NCBI RefSeq assembly: GCF_001724815.1 | Contig: NZ_MEDO01000014.1 | Location: 372,001 to 436,000 of the forward strand | Direction: 5' to 3' | DNA length: 64,000 nucleotides | From: Arenimonas sp. SCN 70-307 | GTDB taxonomy: Bacteria; Pseudomonadota; Gammaproteobacteria; Xanthomonadales; Xanthomonadaceae | In this document: positions 50,188-60,599 of the stretch, in pieces | How the letters are laid out: every line of letters starts with the position of its first letter | Position numbering within the stretch: the stretch's first letter is position 1 | Notes under the pieces: model-generated | What the model was told of the DNA's origin: nothing | The model's database searches: none | The model's input: the letters and a program-made list of their open reading frames with translations, nothing else | Made by a program: the position numbers and the translations under genes

Positions 50188-51497
50188 GCCACCGCTCCGA
50201 TCCTGGGTTCGACGCGATGCCGCGAGCCGCGCGGTCCGGCCGCCGGCGCCACCGCGGCCGGCGAATGTTCGGCCTGGATGACGTCCGGACGCGGCGCGCC
50301 CTCGTCGCCGGTCGCGCCGGCGCCGCGCAGGCGGGCCACCTGGCGCTCGGAACGGTCGAGCTCGTAGCTCACGCGCAGCAGCAGGCCGATGGCGGCGCAG
50401 GTGATCAGCACGCTCGAACCGCCCGAGGACACCAGCGGCAGGGTCAGGCCCTTGGTCGGCAGGATGCCCAGGTTCACGCCGATCGAAACGAAGGCCTGCA
50501 GGCTGATCCACAGGCCCACGCCGAAGGCGCAGAAGCCGGCGAAGTAGCGGCGCATCTCCACCGCGCGCAGGCCCAGGGCGAAGGTGCGCCAGGAGAACAG
50601 CGCGAACACCGCGATGATGCCCACCGAGCCGGCGAAGCCCAGCTCCTCGGCCGTGACCGAGAAGATGAAGTCGGTGTGCGCCTCGGGCAGGTAGAACAGC
50701 TTTTGCACGCTGCCGCCCAGGCCGACGCCGAACCATTCGCCGCGGCCGATGGCGATCAGGGCCTGGGTGAGCTGGAAGCCGTCGTTGAACGGGTCCTCCC
50801 AGGGATTGAGGAAGGACTTCAGGCGCGCCACGCGGTAGGGCGCGGCCACCGCCACGCCCACCAGCACGGGCAGCACGCCGGCGCCGATCAGCAGCAGGTG
50901 CCCGATGCGCGCGCCGCCGAGCCAGACCATGCCGGCGGTGATGGCGATGATCAGCGCGGCCGAACCGAAATCGGGCTGCAGCAGGAGCAGGCACACCAGG
51001 AAACCGGCCACGCCCAGCGGCTTGAGCAGCGTGGACCACTTCTGGCCGATTTCGTCGCGGTAGCGCACCACGTAGCTGGCCAGCCAGATGATGAGCAGCA
51101 GCTTCACCGCCTCGACGGCCTGGAACTTGGACACGCCCAGGTTGATCCAGCGCTGGGCGCCGTTGACCGTGTGGCCGATGCCCGGCATGAACACCAGGCC
51201 CAGCAGCACGATGCAGGCCAGCAGCAGCACGTGGTTGTAGCGTTCGATGAGCTTGAGCTCGGTGCGCATCAGTCCGAAGGCGAGCACCGCGCCCAGGCCC
51301 AGGAACACCACGTGGCGGGTGAGGAAATAGAACGGGCCGACGTCCAGGCCTTCGGCGATCGCGATCGAGCTCGAGCCCACCATCACCACGCCGAAGCCGG
51401 CCAGCAGCAGGGCCAGGCCCAGCAGCACGGGGTCGTAGCGACCGCCGATCTGCTCGAGCTTGGTGGCCTGGTTGGCGCGCTCGTCGAGGAAGCTCAT
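50184..51497 (-). CDS. ftsW: SEDS peptidoglycan glycosyltransferase FtsW
   Basis: Polymerises lipid II at the septum with FtsI. The 437-residue protein has ten hydrophobic segments and SEDS signatures: [11 protein letters not shown] (Asp of the active cavity), the [19 protein letters not shown] loop, and [13 protein letters not shown] near the C-terminus. A basic tail of about 50 residues follows. The ATG at 51497 is one base after the mraY stop (TGACATG). In E. coli murD lies between these two genes; here there is no space for it. Confidence 0.98.
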   Translation of the reverse strand: MSFLDERANQATKLEQIGGRYDPVLLGLALLLAGFGVVMVGSSSIAIAEGLDVGPFYFLTRHVVFLGLGAVLAFGLMRTELKLIERYNHVLLLACIVLLGLVFMPGIGHTVNGAQRWINLGVSKFQAVEAVKLLLIIWLASYVVRYRDEIGQKWSTLLKPLGVAGFLVCLLLLQPDFGSAALIIAITAGMVWLGGARIGHLLLIGAGVLPVLVGVAVAAPYRVARLKSFLNPWEDPFNDGFQLTQALIAIGRGEWFGVGLGGSVQKLFYLPEAHTDFIFSVTAEELGFAGSVGIIAVFALFSWRTFALGLRAVEMRRYFAGFCAFGVGLWISLQAFVSIGVNLGILPTKGLTLPLVSSGGSSVLITCAAIGLLLRVSYELDRSERQVARLRGAGATGDEGAPRPDVIQAEHSPAAVAPAAGPRGSRHRVEPRIGAVA

Positions 51498-51498
51498 G

Positions 51499-52581
51499 TC
51501 AGCGCACCTTCAGCGTGGCGAGGCTGACCAGCACGAGCATCACCGAGATGATCCAGAAGCGCACGATCACGCGCGGCTCCGGCCAGCCCTTGAGCTCGAA
51601 GTGGTGGTGGATGGGCGCCATGCGGAACACGCGGCGGCCGGTGAGCTTGAAGCTGGCGACCTGGATCATCACCGACAGCGTCTCGATGACGAAGATGCCG
51701 CCCATCACCACCAGGATCGCCTCCTGGCGCACGATCACCGCGATGGTGCCCAGCACGGCGCCCAGCGCCAGCGCGCCGATGTCGCCCATGAACACCATCG
51801 CCGGGTAGGTGTTGAACCACAGGAAGCCCAGGCCCGCGCCGGCGATGGCCGCGCAGACGATGGCGATCTCGCCCGCGCCCGGCACCGCCGGGATCTGAAG
51901 GTACTCGGAGAACACCGCGTTGCCCGAGGCATAGGCGAACACGCCCAGCGCGCCGGCCACCAGCACCGTGGGCATGATCGCCAGGCCGTCGAGGCCGTCG
52001 GTCAGGTTCACCGCGTTGGAGAAACCGACGATCCAGAAGTAGGCCAGCACCACGAACATCGCGCCCAGCGGCACGGCGAAGTCCTTGAGCAGCGGCAGGA
52101 ACAGCGTGGTGTTGTTCGGGTGGTCGGCGGTGAAGAACAGCACCAGCGCCGCGGCCAGGCCGAACAGCGACTGCAGCGCGTACTTGTGCCGCGACTTGAG
52201 GCCGTTGGGGTCGCGGCGGACGATCTTGATCCAGTCGTCGAGCCAGCCGATGGCGCCGAAGGCCAGCATCACCGCCAGCAGGATCCAGACGTAGCGGTTG
52301 CGCAGGTCGGCCCACATCAGGGTCGAGAGCGCGATGGTGAGCAGGATCAGCGCGCCGCCCATGGTCGGCGTGCCGGCCTTGGAGAAGTGGCTCTGCGGGC
52401 CGTCGGTGCGGATCGGCTGGCCGCCCTTGAGCTCGGCCAGGCGGGCGATGACCTTCGGGCCCAGCCACAGCGAGAGCAGCAGCGCGGTGAGCGCGCCGAG
52501 GATGCCGCGGAAGGTGAGGTAGCCGAACAGCGGCGGCATCCACCCCATCTCGTGCAGCCAGCGGGCCAGTTCAAGCAGCAT
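51499..52581 (-). CDS. mraY: phospho-MurNAc-pentapeptide transferase MraY
   Basis: Inner-membrane enzyme that forms lipid I from UDP-MurNAc-pentapeptide and undecaprenyl phosphate. The 360 residues have ten hydrophobic helices and the three aspartate-containing signatures: [26 protein letters not shown] and [11 protein letters not shown], with the [11 protein letters not shown] motif at the end. It overlaps murF by 11 bases. Confidence 0.98.
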   Translation of the reverse strand: MLLELARWLHEMGWMPPLFGYLTFRGILGALTALLLSLWLGPKVIARLAELKGGQPIRTDGPQSHFSKAGTPTMGGALILLTIALSTLMWADLRNRYVWILLAVMLAFGAIGWLDDWIKIVRRDPNGLKSRHKYALQSLFGLAAALVLFFTADHPNNTTLFLPLLKDFAVPLGAMFVVLAYFWIVGFSNAVNLTDGLDGLAIMPTVLVAGALGVFAYASGNAVFSEYLQIPAVPGAGEIAIVCAAIAGAGLGFLWFNTYPAMVFMGDIGALALGAVLGTIAVIVRQEAILVVMGGIFVIETLSVMIQVASFKLTGRRVFRMAPIHHHFELKGWPEPRVIVRFWIISVMLVLVSLATLKVR

Positions 52582-53953
52582 CGTGTGCGGTTCCTTCGCG
52601 GTCGGCGGCCAGCAGCGCGGCCAGCACCTTGTCCATCGCGCTAGAGCGCGAACCCTTGACCAGGCAGCGCAGCCCCGCCGGCGCGGCGGCGAGCGCCGGG
52701 CCGAGCGCGGCCAGCAGGCCGGCCTGGTCCTTGAAATGCAGCGCGCCGGGGCCGAAGGCGCGGCTGGCGGCGGCGCTCATCTCGCCCACCGTCCACAGGC
52801 GCTTGAGGCCGGCGCGCAGGGCCTGGCTGCCGACTTCGGCGTGCAGGCCCAGGGCGTCCTCGCCCAGCTCGTGCATGTCACCCAGCACCAGCCAAGCCTC
52901 GCCGCCGGACTCGGCCAGCGCGGCGATCGCCGCCGCCACCGAACCCGGGTTGGCGTTGTAGCTGTCGTCCACCAGCACCACGCCGTTGCGCAGTACGTGC
53001 GGCACCTGCCGGCCCGGTACCGGCGGCGCTTCCTGCAGGCCGGCGACGACGTGTTCGAGCCGCGCGCCGGCGCCCAGCGCCAGGCCGGCGGCGGCCAGCG
53101 CGTTCATCACGCTGTGCCGGCCCGGCAGCGGCAGGCGCACGCGGGCGTCGCCGGCGGGCGTGTGCAGGGTGAATTCCGAGGCGTCGGCGCTGGCGCGGAT
53201 GTCGCTGGCGCGCAGGTCGGCGTCGTTCTCCAGGCCAAAGCGCAGCACCCGGCGGTGGCCGATGCGCTGCATGAACAGCGGCGCGAAGGCGTCGTCGGCG
53301 TTCACCACCGCCACGCCGTCGTCGGGCAGCGCCTCGTAGATCGCGCCCTTGGTTTCGGCGATGCCCAGCAGGCTGCCCATGCGCTCGAGGTGGGCCGGGC
53401 CGATGTTGTTGACCAGCGCCACCTGCGGCGGCGCGATCGAGGCCAGGTAGGCGATGTCGCCCGGCTTGCCCGCGCCCATCTCGTAGATGGCGAAGCGCGC
53501 GTCCTCCGGCGCCTCGAGCACGGCCAGCGGCAGGCCGATCTCGTTGTTGCGGTTGCCGGGGTTGGCGTGGGCCTTGCCGGCGCGCGAAAGCATGGACAGC
53601 ACCAGGGTCTTGACCGAGGTCTTGCCGTTGCTGCCGGTCAACGCCACGACCACGGCCGGGCGACCCTGCTGCACGCCGGCGGCGAGTTCGCCGAGCGCGT
53701 CCTGGGTGTCGGCGCACAGCACCTGCGGCAGCGGGCAGTCGACCTCGCGGTGCACCAGCAGGGCGGCGGCGCCCGCCGCCAGCGCCTCGGCGGCGAGGTC
53801 GTGGGCGTCGTGGCGCTCGCCGCGCAGCGCGACGAACAGCGCGCCCGGCTGCAGCGTGCGGGTGTCGGTGCCGACCGACGTGACCTCGACGTCGGCGCCG
53901 AGGTGGCGGCCTTCGACCCAGCGGGCGACCTGCGAGAGCAGCAGCGGCCTCAT
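52571..53953 (-). CDS. murF: UDP-MurNAc-tripeptide--D-Ala-D-Ala ligase
   Basis: Attaches the D-Ala-D-Ala dipeptide and completes the pentapeptide precursor. The 460 residues contain the N-terminal [20 protein letters not shown] region, the P-loop [25 protein letters not shown] and [13 protein letters not shown], diagnostic for MurF. It overlaps murE by four bases (ATGA) and mraY by 11. Confidence 0.98.
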   Translation of the reverse strand: MRPLLLSQVARWVEGRHLGADVEVTSVGTDTRTLQPGALFVALRGERHDAHDLAAEALAAGAAALLVHREVDCPLPQVLCADTQDALGELAAGVQQGRPAVVVALTGSNGKTSVKTLVLSMLSRAGKAHANPGNRNNEIGLPLAVLEAPEDARFAIYEMGAGKPGDIAYLASIAPPQVALVNNIGPAHLERMGSLLGIAETKGAIYEALPDDGVAVVNADDAFAPLFMQRIGHRRVLRFGLENDADLRASDIRASADASEFTLHTPAGDARVRLPLPGRHSVMNALAAAGLALGAGARLEHVVAGLQEAPPVPGRQVPHVLRNGVVLVDDSYNANPGSVAAAIAALAESGGEAWLVLGDMHELGEDALGLHAEVGSQALRAGLKRLWTVGEMSAAASRAFGPGALHFKDQAGLLAALGPALAAAPAGLRCLVKGSRSSAMDKVLAALLAADREGTAHDAA

Positions 53954-55428
53954 GCGCGCGCCTCCAGCAGCGAGCGCGCCACCTGCAGGTCGTCGAAGGG
54001 ATGCTTCACGCCGGCGACTTCCTGGTAGGGCTCGTGGCCCTTGCCGGCCACCAGCACCACGTCGCCGGCGCCGGCGCCCTCCAGCGCCAGGGCGATGGCG
54101 CGGGCGCGGTCGCGCTGCACGGTGACGGCGGCGGCATTGCGGAAGCCGGCCAGGATGCCGGCGACGATGGCATCGCCATCCTCGCGGCGCGGGTTGTCGT
54201 CGGTGACGATGACGCGGTCGGCGCCGGCCTCGGCGATCGCCGCCATCTGCGGGCGCTTGCCGGCGTCGCGCTCGCCGCCGCAGCCGAACACGCAGCTCAG
54301 GCGGCCCGGGGTGTGTTCGCGCAGGCTGGCCAGCGCCTGCCCGAGGGCGTCGGGCGTGTGCGCGTAGTCCACCACCACCAGCGGCAGGCCGGCCTCGCCG
54401 CCGACGCGGCTCATGCGGCCACCGACCGGCGACAGGCGCGGCAGCATCGCGGCGACCTCGGCCAGCGGCCAGCCCAGCGCGCGCAGCGCACCGGCCACCG
54501 CCAGCAGGTTGTCGACGTTGAAGCGGCCGAGCAGCGGCGAGGCCACCGCCAGGCGCTGGTCGCCTTCCACGAGGTCGAAGCGCAGGCCCTGCGGCACCAG
54601 CCGCACGGCCTCGGCGCGCAGGCGCGCACCGGCGTGGCCGCGGGCGCTGACGCCGATCACGTCCACGCCCTCGGCGATGCCCGTCGCGAGGCCCGCGCCG
54701 AAGGCATCGTCGAGGTTGAGCACCACGGCCTGCAGCGTCGGCCAGGCGAAGAGCCTGGCCTTGGCGGCGCCGTAGGCTTCCATCGTGCCGTGGAAGTCGA
54801 GGTGGTCGCGGGTGAGGTTGGTGAACACCGCCACGCGGAAGGCCACGGCATCCACGCGGCCCTGCTCGAGCGCGTGCGAGCTCACTTCCATCGCCACGTG
54901 GCTGGCGCCCTGGTCGCGCATGCCGGCCAGCAGGCGGTGCACGGCGATGACGTCGGGCGTGGTGCGCTCGCCCGGCACGAGGGCGCCGTGCAGGCCCGCG
55001 CCCAGGGTGCCGATGGTGCCGGCGGTGGCGCCCGAAAGATGCAGGGCCTGGGCCAGCAGCTGCACGGTCGAGGTCTTGCCATTGGTGCCGGTGACGCCGA
55101 CGACCTGCGCGTGGCGCGAGGGCGAGCCGTAGAAACGATCGGCCAGTTCGCCCTGGCGCGCGCGCAGGCCGGGCACGGCGATGGCGTTGGCCGGCAACGC
55201 CAGGCCCTCGGGCGCCGGCGGTTCGAACAGGATGGCGCTGGCGCCCGCGGCTTCGGCCTGCGCGGCGTGCCGCAGGCCGTGCGTGCTGGCGCCCGCGAGC
55301 GCGACGAAGGCGTAGCCGGGCCGCAGCTCGCGGCTGTCGGCGGCCAGGCCGGTGAGCGCCGGGTTGAACGCCGGCGGGGGCGACGCGGCGCCCCCGAGCA
55401 GTTCGTGCAGGTGCATGGCGCGGGTCAT
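53950..55428 (-). CDS. murE: UDP-MurNAc-dipeptide ligase MurE
   Basis: Adds the third amino acid, probably meso-diaminopimelate: the DNPRRED motif seen here corresponds to the DNPR signature of DAP-specific enzymes. The 492 residues also show the P-loop [15 protein letters not shown], the [13 protein letters not shown] segment and [16 protein letters not shown]. The ATG at 55428 overlaps the ftsI TGA and has AGGAGG four bases upstream; the ATG four codons later is less well spaced. Confidence 0.98.
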   Translation of the reverse strand: MTRAMHLHELLGGAASPPPAFNPALTGLAADSRELRPGYAFVALAGASTHGLRHAAQAEAAGASAILFEPPAPEGLALPANAIAVPGLRARQGELADRFYGSPSRHAQVVGVTGTNGKTSTVQLLAQALHLSGATAGTIGTLGAGLHGALVPGERTTPDVIAVHRLLAGMRDQGASHVAMEVSSHALEQGRVDAVAFRVAVFTNLTRDHLDFHGTMEAYGAAKARLFAWPTLQAVVLNLDDAFGAGLATGIAEGVDVIGVSARGHAGARLRAEAVRLVPQGLRFDLVEGDQRLAVASPLLGRFNVDNLLAVAGALRALGWPLAEVAAMLPRLSPVGGRMSRVGGEAGLPLVVVDYAHTPDALGQALASLREHTPGRLSCVFGCGGERDAGKRPQMAAIAEAGADRVIVTDDNPRREDGDAIVAGILAGFRNAAAVTVQRDRARAIALALEGAGAGDVVLVAGKGHEPYQEVAGVKHPFDDLQVARSLLEARA

Positions 55429-57164
55429 GGCGCCTCCTGCCGGACAGGGGCCGGGGCCTTCTTGCGGGCGCGGGCTTCCTGGGCCGCGTACCACTTCTCG
55501 ATGTCGTCCGGCGGCACGTCCATCAGGCGCAGCGCGCCGTCCATGACGCGATGGAAGACCGGCGCCGACACCGCGCCGCCGCCGTATTCGAGGCCCTGCG
55601 GTTCGTGGATCACCACCGCCATCGCGAAGCGCGGGTTGGTGGCCGGCACCAGGCCGACGAACACCGCCGCGTAGCGCTTGGCCGCGTAACCGCCGCCGTC
55701 GGCCTTGCGCGAGGTGCCGGTCTTGCCGGCCACGCGGTAGCCGGTGACGGCAGCGCGACGCGCGGTGCCCTCGGGGCCGACGACCGTTTCGAGCATGTCC
55801 ATCAGCTGCCGGGCGATGGCCGGGTCGATCACCTGCTCGCCTTCGCCGGCACCGCCCTTGACGAAGGTGGGCGTCATGATGCGGCCGTCGTTGCCGATCG
55901 CGGCATAGGCGCGCGCCAGCTGCAGCGGCGTCACCGACAGGCCATAGCCGTAGGAGATGGTGGCCTTTTCGGTCGGGCCCCAGCGGCGCGCCAGCGGCAG
56001 CACGCCCGGCAGCTCGCCGGGGAAGCCGCTGCCGCTGCGCTGGCCGAGGCCGAAGCGGTGGTACATGTCGTACTGGTGGTCGGCGCTGAGCTCGTTGGAC
56101 ACCTTGATGGCGCCGACGTTCGAACTCTTGGTCAGGATGCCCGCCAGGGTGAGCGTGCCGTAGTTGCGGAAGTCGCGCACCGTGTAGCCACCGGGCAGCG
56201 GCATGTAGCCCGGCGCGGTCGGGATGAGCGTCTCGGGCGTGAACTTGCCGGCCTCGAGCCCCGCGGCCAGGGTGAGCGTCTTCATCACCGAGCCGGGCTC
56301 GACCACGTCGGTGACCGAGCGGTTGCGGCGCGCCTCGGCGTCGGCGCCGACGCGGGAATTGGGGTTGTAGGACGGCTGGTTCACCATCGCCAGCACTTCG
56401 CCGGTGGGCACGTCGAGCACCACCACCGAGCCCGAGGTGGCGCCGGTCTCGATCAGCGCGGCCTTGAGCTCGCGATAGGCGAGGTACTGGATGCGGCGGT
56501 CGATCGACAGCACCAGGTCCTTGCCCGGCTCGGCGGCACGCACCAGGTCCACGTTCTCGACGATGCGGCCGCGGCGGTCGCGGATCACGCGCTGGCTGCC
56601 TTCCTGGCCGGTGAGCCACTCGTTGAAGGCCAGCTCCAGGCCTTCCTGGCCGCGGTCGTCGATGTTGGTGAAGCCCAGCACGTGGGCCAGGACCTCGCCG
56701 TGCGGGTAGAAGCGGCGGAACTCGCGCTGCGAGTACACGCCGGGAATGCCCAGCGCGGTGATCTCTTCGGCGACGTCCGGGTTGAGGTGCCGGCGCAGGT
56801 AGACGAACTCCTTGTCGGCGCGCTCGGAGACGCGGCGGGTGAGCACGTCCAGCGGGATCTGCAGCGCCTTGGCCAGCTCGGGCAGGCGGTCGGGATGGAC
56901 CAGCAGCTCCTTCGGGTTGGCCCAGATCGACTCGACCGGCGAGGACACCGCCAGCGGCTCGCCGTTGCGGTCGGTGATCATGCCGCGCGAGGTGGCGATG
57001 GGTACCTCGCGCAGGAAGCGCGCATCGCCCTGCTGCTGGTAGAACTCCTCGCTGATCACCTGCAGGTGCGCCGCGCGCGCCACCAGCACGACGCAGCAGG
57101 CGGCGAGCACGCCGCCGACCACCATCAGGCGCTTGCGGGGGCTGTAGCTGCTGCGGCCGCTCAT
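55425..57164 (-). CDS. ftsI: septal penicillin-binding protein FtsI (PBP3)
   Basis: Septal class B transpeptidase that works with FtsW. The 579 residues have one N-terminal membrane helix (about 14-34), a pedestal domain with [18 protein letters not shown], and the transpeptidase domain with Ser292 in EPGSVMKT (SXXK), KSSN (SXN) and AGKTGTSRK (KTG). The ATG at 57164 overlaps the ftsL stop by four bases; further upstream codons would extend into ftsL. Confidence 0.98.
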   Translation of the reverse strand: MSGRSSYSPRKRLMVVGGVLAACCVVLVARAAHLQVISEEFYQQQGDARFLREVPIATSRGMITDRNGEPLAVSSPVESIWANPKELLVHPDRLPELAKALQIPLDVLTRRVSERADKEFVYLRRHLNPDVAEEITALGIPGVYSQREFRRFYPHGEVLAHVLGFTNIDDRGQEGLELAFNEWLTGQEGSQRVIRDRRGRIVENVDLVRAAEPGKDLVLSIDRRIQYLAYRELKAALIETGATSGSVVVLDVPTGEVLAMVNQPSYNPNSRVGADAEARRNRSVTDVVEPGSVMKTLTLAAGLEAGKFTPETLIPTAPGYMPLPGGYTVRDFRNYGTLTLAGILTKSSNVGAIKVSNELSADHQYDMYHRFGLGQRSGSGFPGELPGVLPLARRWGPTEKATISYGYGLSVTPLQLARAYAAIGNDGRIMTPTFVKGGAGEGEQVIDPAIARQLMDMLETVVGPEGTARRAAVTGYRVAGKTGTSRKADGGGYAAKRYAAVFVGLVPATNPRFAMAVVIHEPQGLEYGGGAVSAPVFHRVMDGALRLMDVPPDDIEKWYAAQEARARKKAPAPVRQEAP

Positions 57165-57430
57165 GGCTTGAGCACCACGATGTCGTCGTCGGACGGGAAG
57201 GTCATGCCCAGGCGCGTGCCGGCGACCTGCTCGATGCGGTTGGCCTCCGACCACGTGGCCTGCTCGAGCTGCAGGCGGCCGAACTCGATGTTGAGCTCGT
57301 CGCGCTGCTTCTCGAGCGTGGTCAGGGCGATGTAGGCCTGGCGGTGCTCGTGGCGCGCCCAGACCACGCCCAGGGCGCTGCTGATCACCGCGGCCGCCAG
57401 CGCCAGCAGGAGGAAGTGGCGAAGGCTCAT
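57161..57430 (-). CDS. ftsL: cell division protein FtsL
   Basis: A small (89-residue) bitopic divisome protein: one membrane helix (about 5-25), a leucine-zipper-like coiled coil ([20 protein letters not shown]) and a short C-terminal tail [16 protein letters not shown]. It pairs with FtsB and FtsQ and licenses FtsWI. It overlaps rsmH and ftsI by four bases each. Confidence 0.93.
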   Translation of the reverse strand: MSLRHFLLLALAAAVISSALGVVWARHEHRQAYIALTTLEKQRDELNIEFGRLQLEQATWSEANRIEQVAGTRLGMTFPSDDDIVVLKP

Positions 57431-58380
57431 GCCGCCTCCCCCGCCGCGAGCTTTTCCGCCACGCGCAGCACGGCGCTGCGGGCGCGCGGGTTGTCGGCCA
57501 CTTCCTGGGCGGTGGCGCGCAGGGCGCCCGAGACGTCGCGCAGGCCCGGCGTGAACGCGGCCGGCACCGGCATGCGGCGATTGCCCGGCGGCGCCTTGGC
57601 GTGGCGGGCGATGAACTGCTTGACGATGCGGTCTTCGAGCGAGTGGAAGCTGATCACCGCCAGCCGGCCGCCGGGGCGCAGCACCGAGAGCGCGGCGTCG
57701 AGCCCGGCCTCGAGGTCGTCGAGCTCGCGGTTGATGAAGATGCGGATGGCCTGGAAGCTGCGCGTGGCCGGGTGGATCTTGTCGCCGCCGCGCGGCATCA
57801 CCGAGGCGATGATTTCAGCCAGCTGCGCCGTGCGCTCGATCGGGGCCTCGCCGCGACGCGCAACGATCGCGCGGGCGATGCGCCGGCTCATCTTCTCCTC
57901 GCCGTAGGTCCACAGCACGTCGGCGATCTCGCGCTCGTCGGCGCGGGCCAGCCACTGCGCGGCGCTTTCACCGGACTCGGGGTCCATGCGCATGTCGAGC
58001 GGGCCGTCCTTGCCGAAGCTGAAGCCGCGCTCGGCCACGTCGAGCTGGGGCGAGGACACGCCGAGGTCGAGCAGCACGCCGTCGAGGCCGGCGGCGGCCT
58101 CGTCCCACTGCGCCATGCCGGCGAAGGAGCCGCGACGGACGGCGACCCGCCCGTCCGCGCCGAAAAGCGCGTGGGCGGTCGCGATCGCTTCCGGGTCCTT
58201 GTCCATCACCAACAGCCGTCCATCCGGCCCAAGCCGGTCGAGCACGCCGCGCGCATGGCCCCCTCGCCCGAACGTGCCATCCAGATACCTGCCATCCCTG
58301 CGTACCTGCAGGCCGTCCATGACCTGCGCCCACATCACCGGGAGATGGCTGGGCTGCGTTTCCGCACGCATCCCGGCCAT
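57427..58380 (-). CDS. rsmH: 16S rRNA m4C1402 methyltransferase RsmH (MraW)
   Basis: N4-methylates C1402 of 16S rRNA with SAM. The 317 residues include [32 protein letters not shown] (SAM loop), the [12 protein letters not shown] motif and [12 protein letters not shown] near the end, all typical. The ATG at 58380 is used; a GTG at 58389 overlaps the mraZ stop as GTGA and would fit the coupling seen elsewhere in the cluster. Confidence 0.97.
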   Translation of the reverse strand: MAGMRAETQPSHLPVMWAQVMDGLQVRRDGRYLDGTFGRGGHARGVLDRLGPDGRLLVMDKDPEAIATAHALFGADGRVAVRRGSFAGMAQWDEAAAGLDGVLLDLGVSSPQLDVAERGFSFGKDGPLDMRMDPESGESAAQWLARADEREIADVLWTYGEEKMSRRIARAIVARRGEAPIERTAQLAEIIASVMPRGGDKIHPATRSFQAIRIFINRELDDLEAGLDAALSVLRPGGRLAVISFHSLEDRIVKQFIARHAKAPPGNRRMPVPAAFTPGLRDVSGALRATAQEVADNPRARSAVLRVAEKLAAGEAA

Positions 58381-58385
58381 GCCCG

Positions 58386-58832
58386 TCACAGCCTGAGGTC
58401 GAGCATGTCCTCGCTGATCTCGTCTTCCCCGATGGTCTGACGGATCTGCGCGAGGTGCGCCTGCTCGCTCCAAAGTTCGAACTTGCCGCCCATGCCCAGC
58501 AGCACGGCCTTCTTCTCGATGCCGGCGGCGTTGCGGTGGCTCGCCGGCAGCAGCACGCGGCCGTTGCCGTCGGGCTCGACCACGGTGGCGGCGCCGACGA
58601 GCTTGAGCTGCAGGTTGCGGTGCACGCGCTTGGCGTTGGGCAGGGCATTGACCTGGTCGCGGACCTTTTCCCAGGCCGATTCCGGGTACAGCCACAGGCA
58701 GCCGGCCTCGTAGGGGTTGTAGGTGACCACCAGGCGGTTGGCGCAGGCGCGCGCGACCTGGTCGCGGTAGGCCGTCGGAATGGCCAGCCGCCCCTTGTCG
58801 TCAATCGTGATCGCCGTTTCGCCCTGGAACAT
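58386..58832 (-). CDS. mraZ: MraZ transcriptional regulator of the dcw cluster
   Basis: An AbrB-fold DNA-binding protein that forms ring-shaped oligomers and represses its own operon. The 148 residues hold two AbrB-like repeats: [20 protein letters not shown] and [15 protein letters not shown]. The ATG at 58832 is preceded by AGGGCG. It is the first gene of the cluster. Candidate operator repeats lie at 58845-58866 and a promoter at 58895-58923. Confidence 0.96.
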   Translation of the reverse strand: MFQGETAITIDDKGRLAIPTAYRDQVARACANRLVVTYNPYEAGCLWLYPESAWEKVRDQVNALPNAKRVHRNLQLKLVGAATVVEPDGNGRVLLPASHRNAAGIEKKAVLLGMGGKFELWSEQAHLAQIRQTIGEDEISEDMLDLRL

Positions 58833-58844
58833 CGCCCTGGTTCC

Positions 58845-58866
58845 GCCCTCGCCCACTGAAAACCAC
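58845..58866 (-). promoter_or_regulatory. possible MraZ operator (10-base spaced GTGG repeats)
   Basis: On the minus strand GTGG occurs at 58866-58863 and again at 58856-58853, exactly ten bases apart, followed at the next step by GCGG. MraZ of other bacteria binds two or three direct TGGGN repeats separated by five bases in front of its own gene. The fit is partial: only one repeat has the full GTGGG. Confidence 0.4.
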
Positions 58867-58894
58867 AAAAAGCCCGGATTTCCCTCAAATGTCC

Positions 58895-58923
58895 ACGTTA
58901 GACCTGCCCCCATGGGGTGTCAA
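58895..58923 (-). promoter_or_regulatory. mraZ (dcw cluster) promoter
   Basis: A perfect -35 TTGACA (58923-58918 on the minus strand) is followed by TCTAAC after 15 bases or TAACGT after 17. Neither -10 is strong. It lies about 65 bases upstream of the mraZ start with the putative MraZ repeats between. Confidence 0.45.
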
Positions 58924-59002
58924 GGACAAAATCAGGGGAATTTCGCTAGGCGGATCAAGGCGTTGCGCGAAACTTGAGAGTCTTGTTTAAGAACCATTCG
59001 GC

Positions 59003-59046
59003 AACTGTTGTTTCACATGGATTTGATCCAAACCCGTGAAACAGTT
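59003..59046. repeat. nested inverted repeat between rnpB and mraZ
   Basis: AACTGTT-gtt-TCAC (59003-59016) faces GTGAAACAGTT (59036-59046), and inside them TGGAT-TTG-ATCCA forms a second small stem. A further palindrome CCGGTC-GACC-GACCGG follows a few bases later. The 311-base stretch 58833-59143 holds these, the mraZ promoter and no gene that I can see. The dyad may help end the rnpB transcript or bind a regulator; it has no U-tract on the minus strand. Confidence 0.4.
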
Positions 59047-59143
59047 CCGGTCGACCGACCGGGGACAGGCACCCGGACGCGGGCAGGCCTCGCCAGGCCG
59101 GCCGGGGGCCGGATTGCGCGAATCGGGGGTGTCGGGGGGAGGA

Positions 59144-59506
59144 AGTGGCGGAGCCGGCCGCTAAGCCGGGTTCTGTCGTGGACAGTCATTCCTCTGGGAC
59201 CTGCGTCGCCGCAGGCCTCAAGCAGCCAACCCGGGTGCGGCACGAGCCATGCCATCGCACCCCTATTTGGCCTTGCTCCGGGTGGGGTTTGCCGTGCCCC
59301 GGGGCGTTGTCCCCCCGGGCGGTGGGCTCTTACCCCACCGTTTCGCCCTTACCACGCACCCTTTCGGGCCGTTCGGCGGTTTGTTTTCTGTTGCACTTTC
59401 CGTCGGCTCACGCCGCCCAGGCGTTACCTGGCACCCTGCTCTGTGGAGCCCGGACTTTCCTCGGCGCATTGCTGCGACGCGACTGTCTTGGCCGGCTCCG
59501 CCGCGT
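59144..59506 (-). ncRNA. rnpB: RNase P RNA component, bacterial class A
   Basis: Catalytic RNA that matures tRNA 5' ends together with RnpA. On the minus strand the universally conserved GAGGAAAGTCCGGGCTCC occupies 59462-59445, followed by the GCAGGGTGCCAGGTAACGCC element, and near the 3' end ACAGAACCCGGCTTAG. The 5' and 3' ends pair as a 13-base P1 helix: GGCGGAGCCGGCC at 59502-59490 with GGCCGGCTCCGCC at 59159-59147. The total of about 360 bases suits type A RNase P. Ends are set by P1 and may be off by a few bases. Confidence 0.95.
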
Positions 59507-59535
59507 GCATTCTCGCACATCGGGGGGGTGGGTAT

Positions 59536-59685
59536 TTGAACGCGGATCAGAGCGGATGGAGGCGGATAAAATCTGATCAATCGGTAGTTTGGTCTACGCC
59601 AGAAACTGCCCCGCAGCGTATTGACCCAATCCCAATCGCTTTCATTCGCTCTTATCCGCTTTCATCCGCTCTGATCCGCGTTCAA
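59536..59685. repeat. palindromic repeat element with 10-base GCGGATNANA units, copy 1
   Basis: Terminal TTGAACGCGGATC arms in inverted orientation enclose about 150 bases. The first 23 bases of the two arms are identical. Each arm is a row of ten-base units: GCGGATCAGA, GCGGATGGAG, GCGGATAAAA on the left; GCGGATCAGA, GCGGATGAAA, GCGGATAAGA, GCGAATGAAA on the right read backwards. It fills the gap between rnpB and rsmI. A second copy lies at 62741-62881. No ORF is inside. Confidence 0.85.
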
Positions 59686-59698
59686 AAAACCAATCCCC

Positions 59699-60538
59699 CT
59701 ACTGGCCACCATCTCCACCGTAGAGGGCCTTGCGGGGGGCGCCGCTGAGGTCGGCGGCGAGTCTGGCGGCAACGGAGGGTTTGAGGTGTTCGCTCAGGCG
59801 GGCGTAGAGGCGCTGGCCTTCGCGCAGGCGCGCTTCGGCATCGTCTTCGCAGCCGCGCACGACGAGCACGAACTCGCCCTTGCGCTGGTTTTCGTCGGCG
59901 GCCACGCGCGCGGCGAGGTCGCCAAGCGTGTCGCCCAGCACCGTCTCGAACAGCTTGGTGAGCTCGCGCGCCAGCACGGCTTCGCGCGTGGCTCCGAATT
60001 CCGCCACCAGATCGGAAAGGCATTCCTCGATGCGGTGTGAGCTTTCGTAGAACACCAGCGTGCGCGTTTCCCTCGCCAGCGACTGCAGCCGCTCGCGGCG
60101 GGCGCCGGCCTTCGCCGGCAGGAAGCCTTCGAAACAGAAGCGGTCGGACGGGATGCCCGCCACCGACAGCGCCGCGATGGCGGCGCAGGCCCCCGGCAGC
60201 GGCACCACGCGCAGGCCGGCCGCGCGCACCTCGCGCACCAGCCGGTAGCCCGGGTCGCTCACCAGCGGCGTGCCCGCGTCGGACACCAGCGCCAGCGCGT
60301 CGCCGGCCCGGAGGCGCTCGACCAGCTTCCAGGCCACGTCGGCCTCGTTGTGCTCGTGCAGCGCGATCAGCGGGCGGTCGATGCCCAGCGCGCCCAGCAG
60401 CTGGCGGGTGTGCCGCGTGTCCTCGGCGCAGATGGCGTCCACGCCGGCCAGCACCTCGCGCGCCCTCGCGGTCAGGTCGCCGAGGTTGCCGATGGGCGTG
60501 GCCACCACGTGCAGCGCCCCCGCGTGTACCGTTGCCAT
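59699..60538 (-). CDS. rsmI: 16S rRNA 2'-O-methyltransferase RsmI
   Basis: Methylates the ribose of C1402 in 16S rRNA, the same nucleotide that RsmH (57427-58380) methylates on the base. The 279-residue SAM enzyme of the tetrapyrrole methylase fold has HVVATPIGNLGDLTARA, the CAEDTRHTRQLL and SDAGTPLVSDPGYRLV loops and the FEGFLPAK motif. The ATG at 60538 has GGAGGG upstream. It is divergent from lpoA across 61 bases, the usual rsmI-lpoA pairing of gammaproteobacteria. The palindromic element begins just past its stop. Confidence 0.97.
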   Translation of the reverse strand: MATVHAGALHVVATPIGNLGDLTARAREVLAGVDAICAEDTRHTRQLLGALGIDRPLIALHEHNEADVAWKLVERLRAGDALALVSDAGTPLVSDPGYRLVREVRAAGLRVVPLPGACAAIAALSVAGIPSDRFCFEGFLPAKAGARRERLQSLARETRTLVFYESSHRIEECLSDLVAEFGATREAVLARELTKLFETVLGDTLGDLAARVAADENQRKGEFVLVVRGCEDDAEARLREGQRLYARLSEHLKPSVAARLAADLSGAPRKALYGGDGGQ

Positions 60539-60599
60539 GACCGCGCCCTCCGTGTGCACCGGGTATCATCTTACGCGGCAATCCCAACGGACCCCGACC

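Noticed and set aside
59008-59748. Protein-coding frames across the RNase P RNA region
   Set aside because: The conserved RNase P core and a 13-base P1 helix explain the sequence; the frames are by-products of GC-rich RNA.
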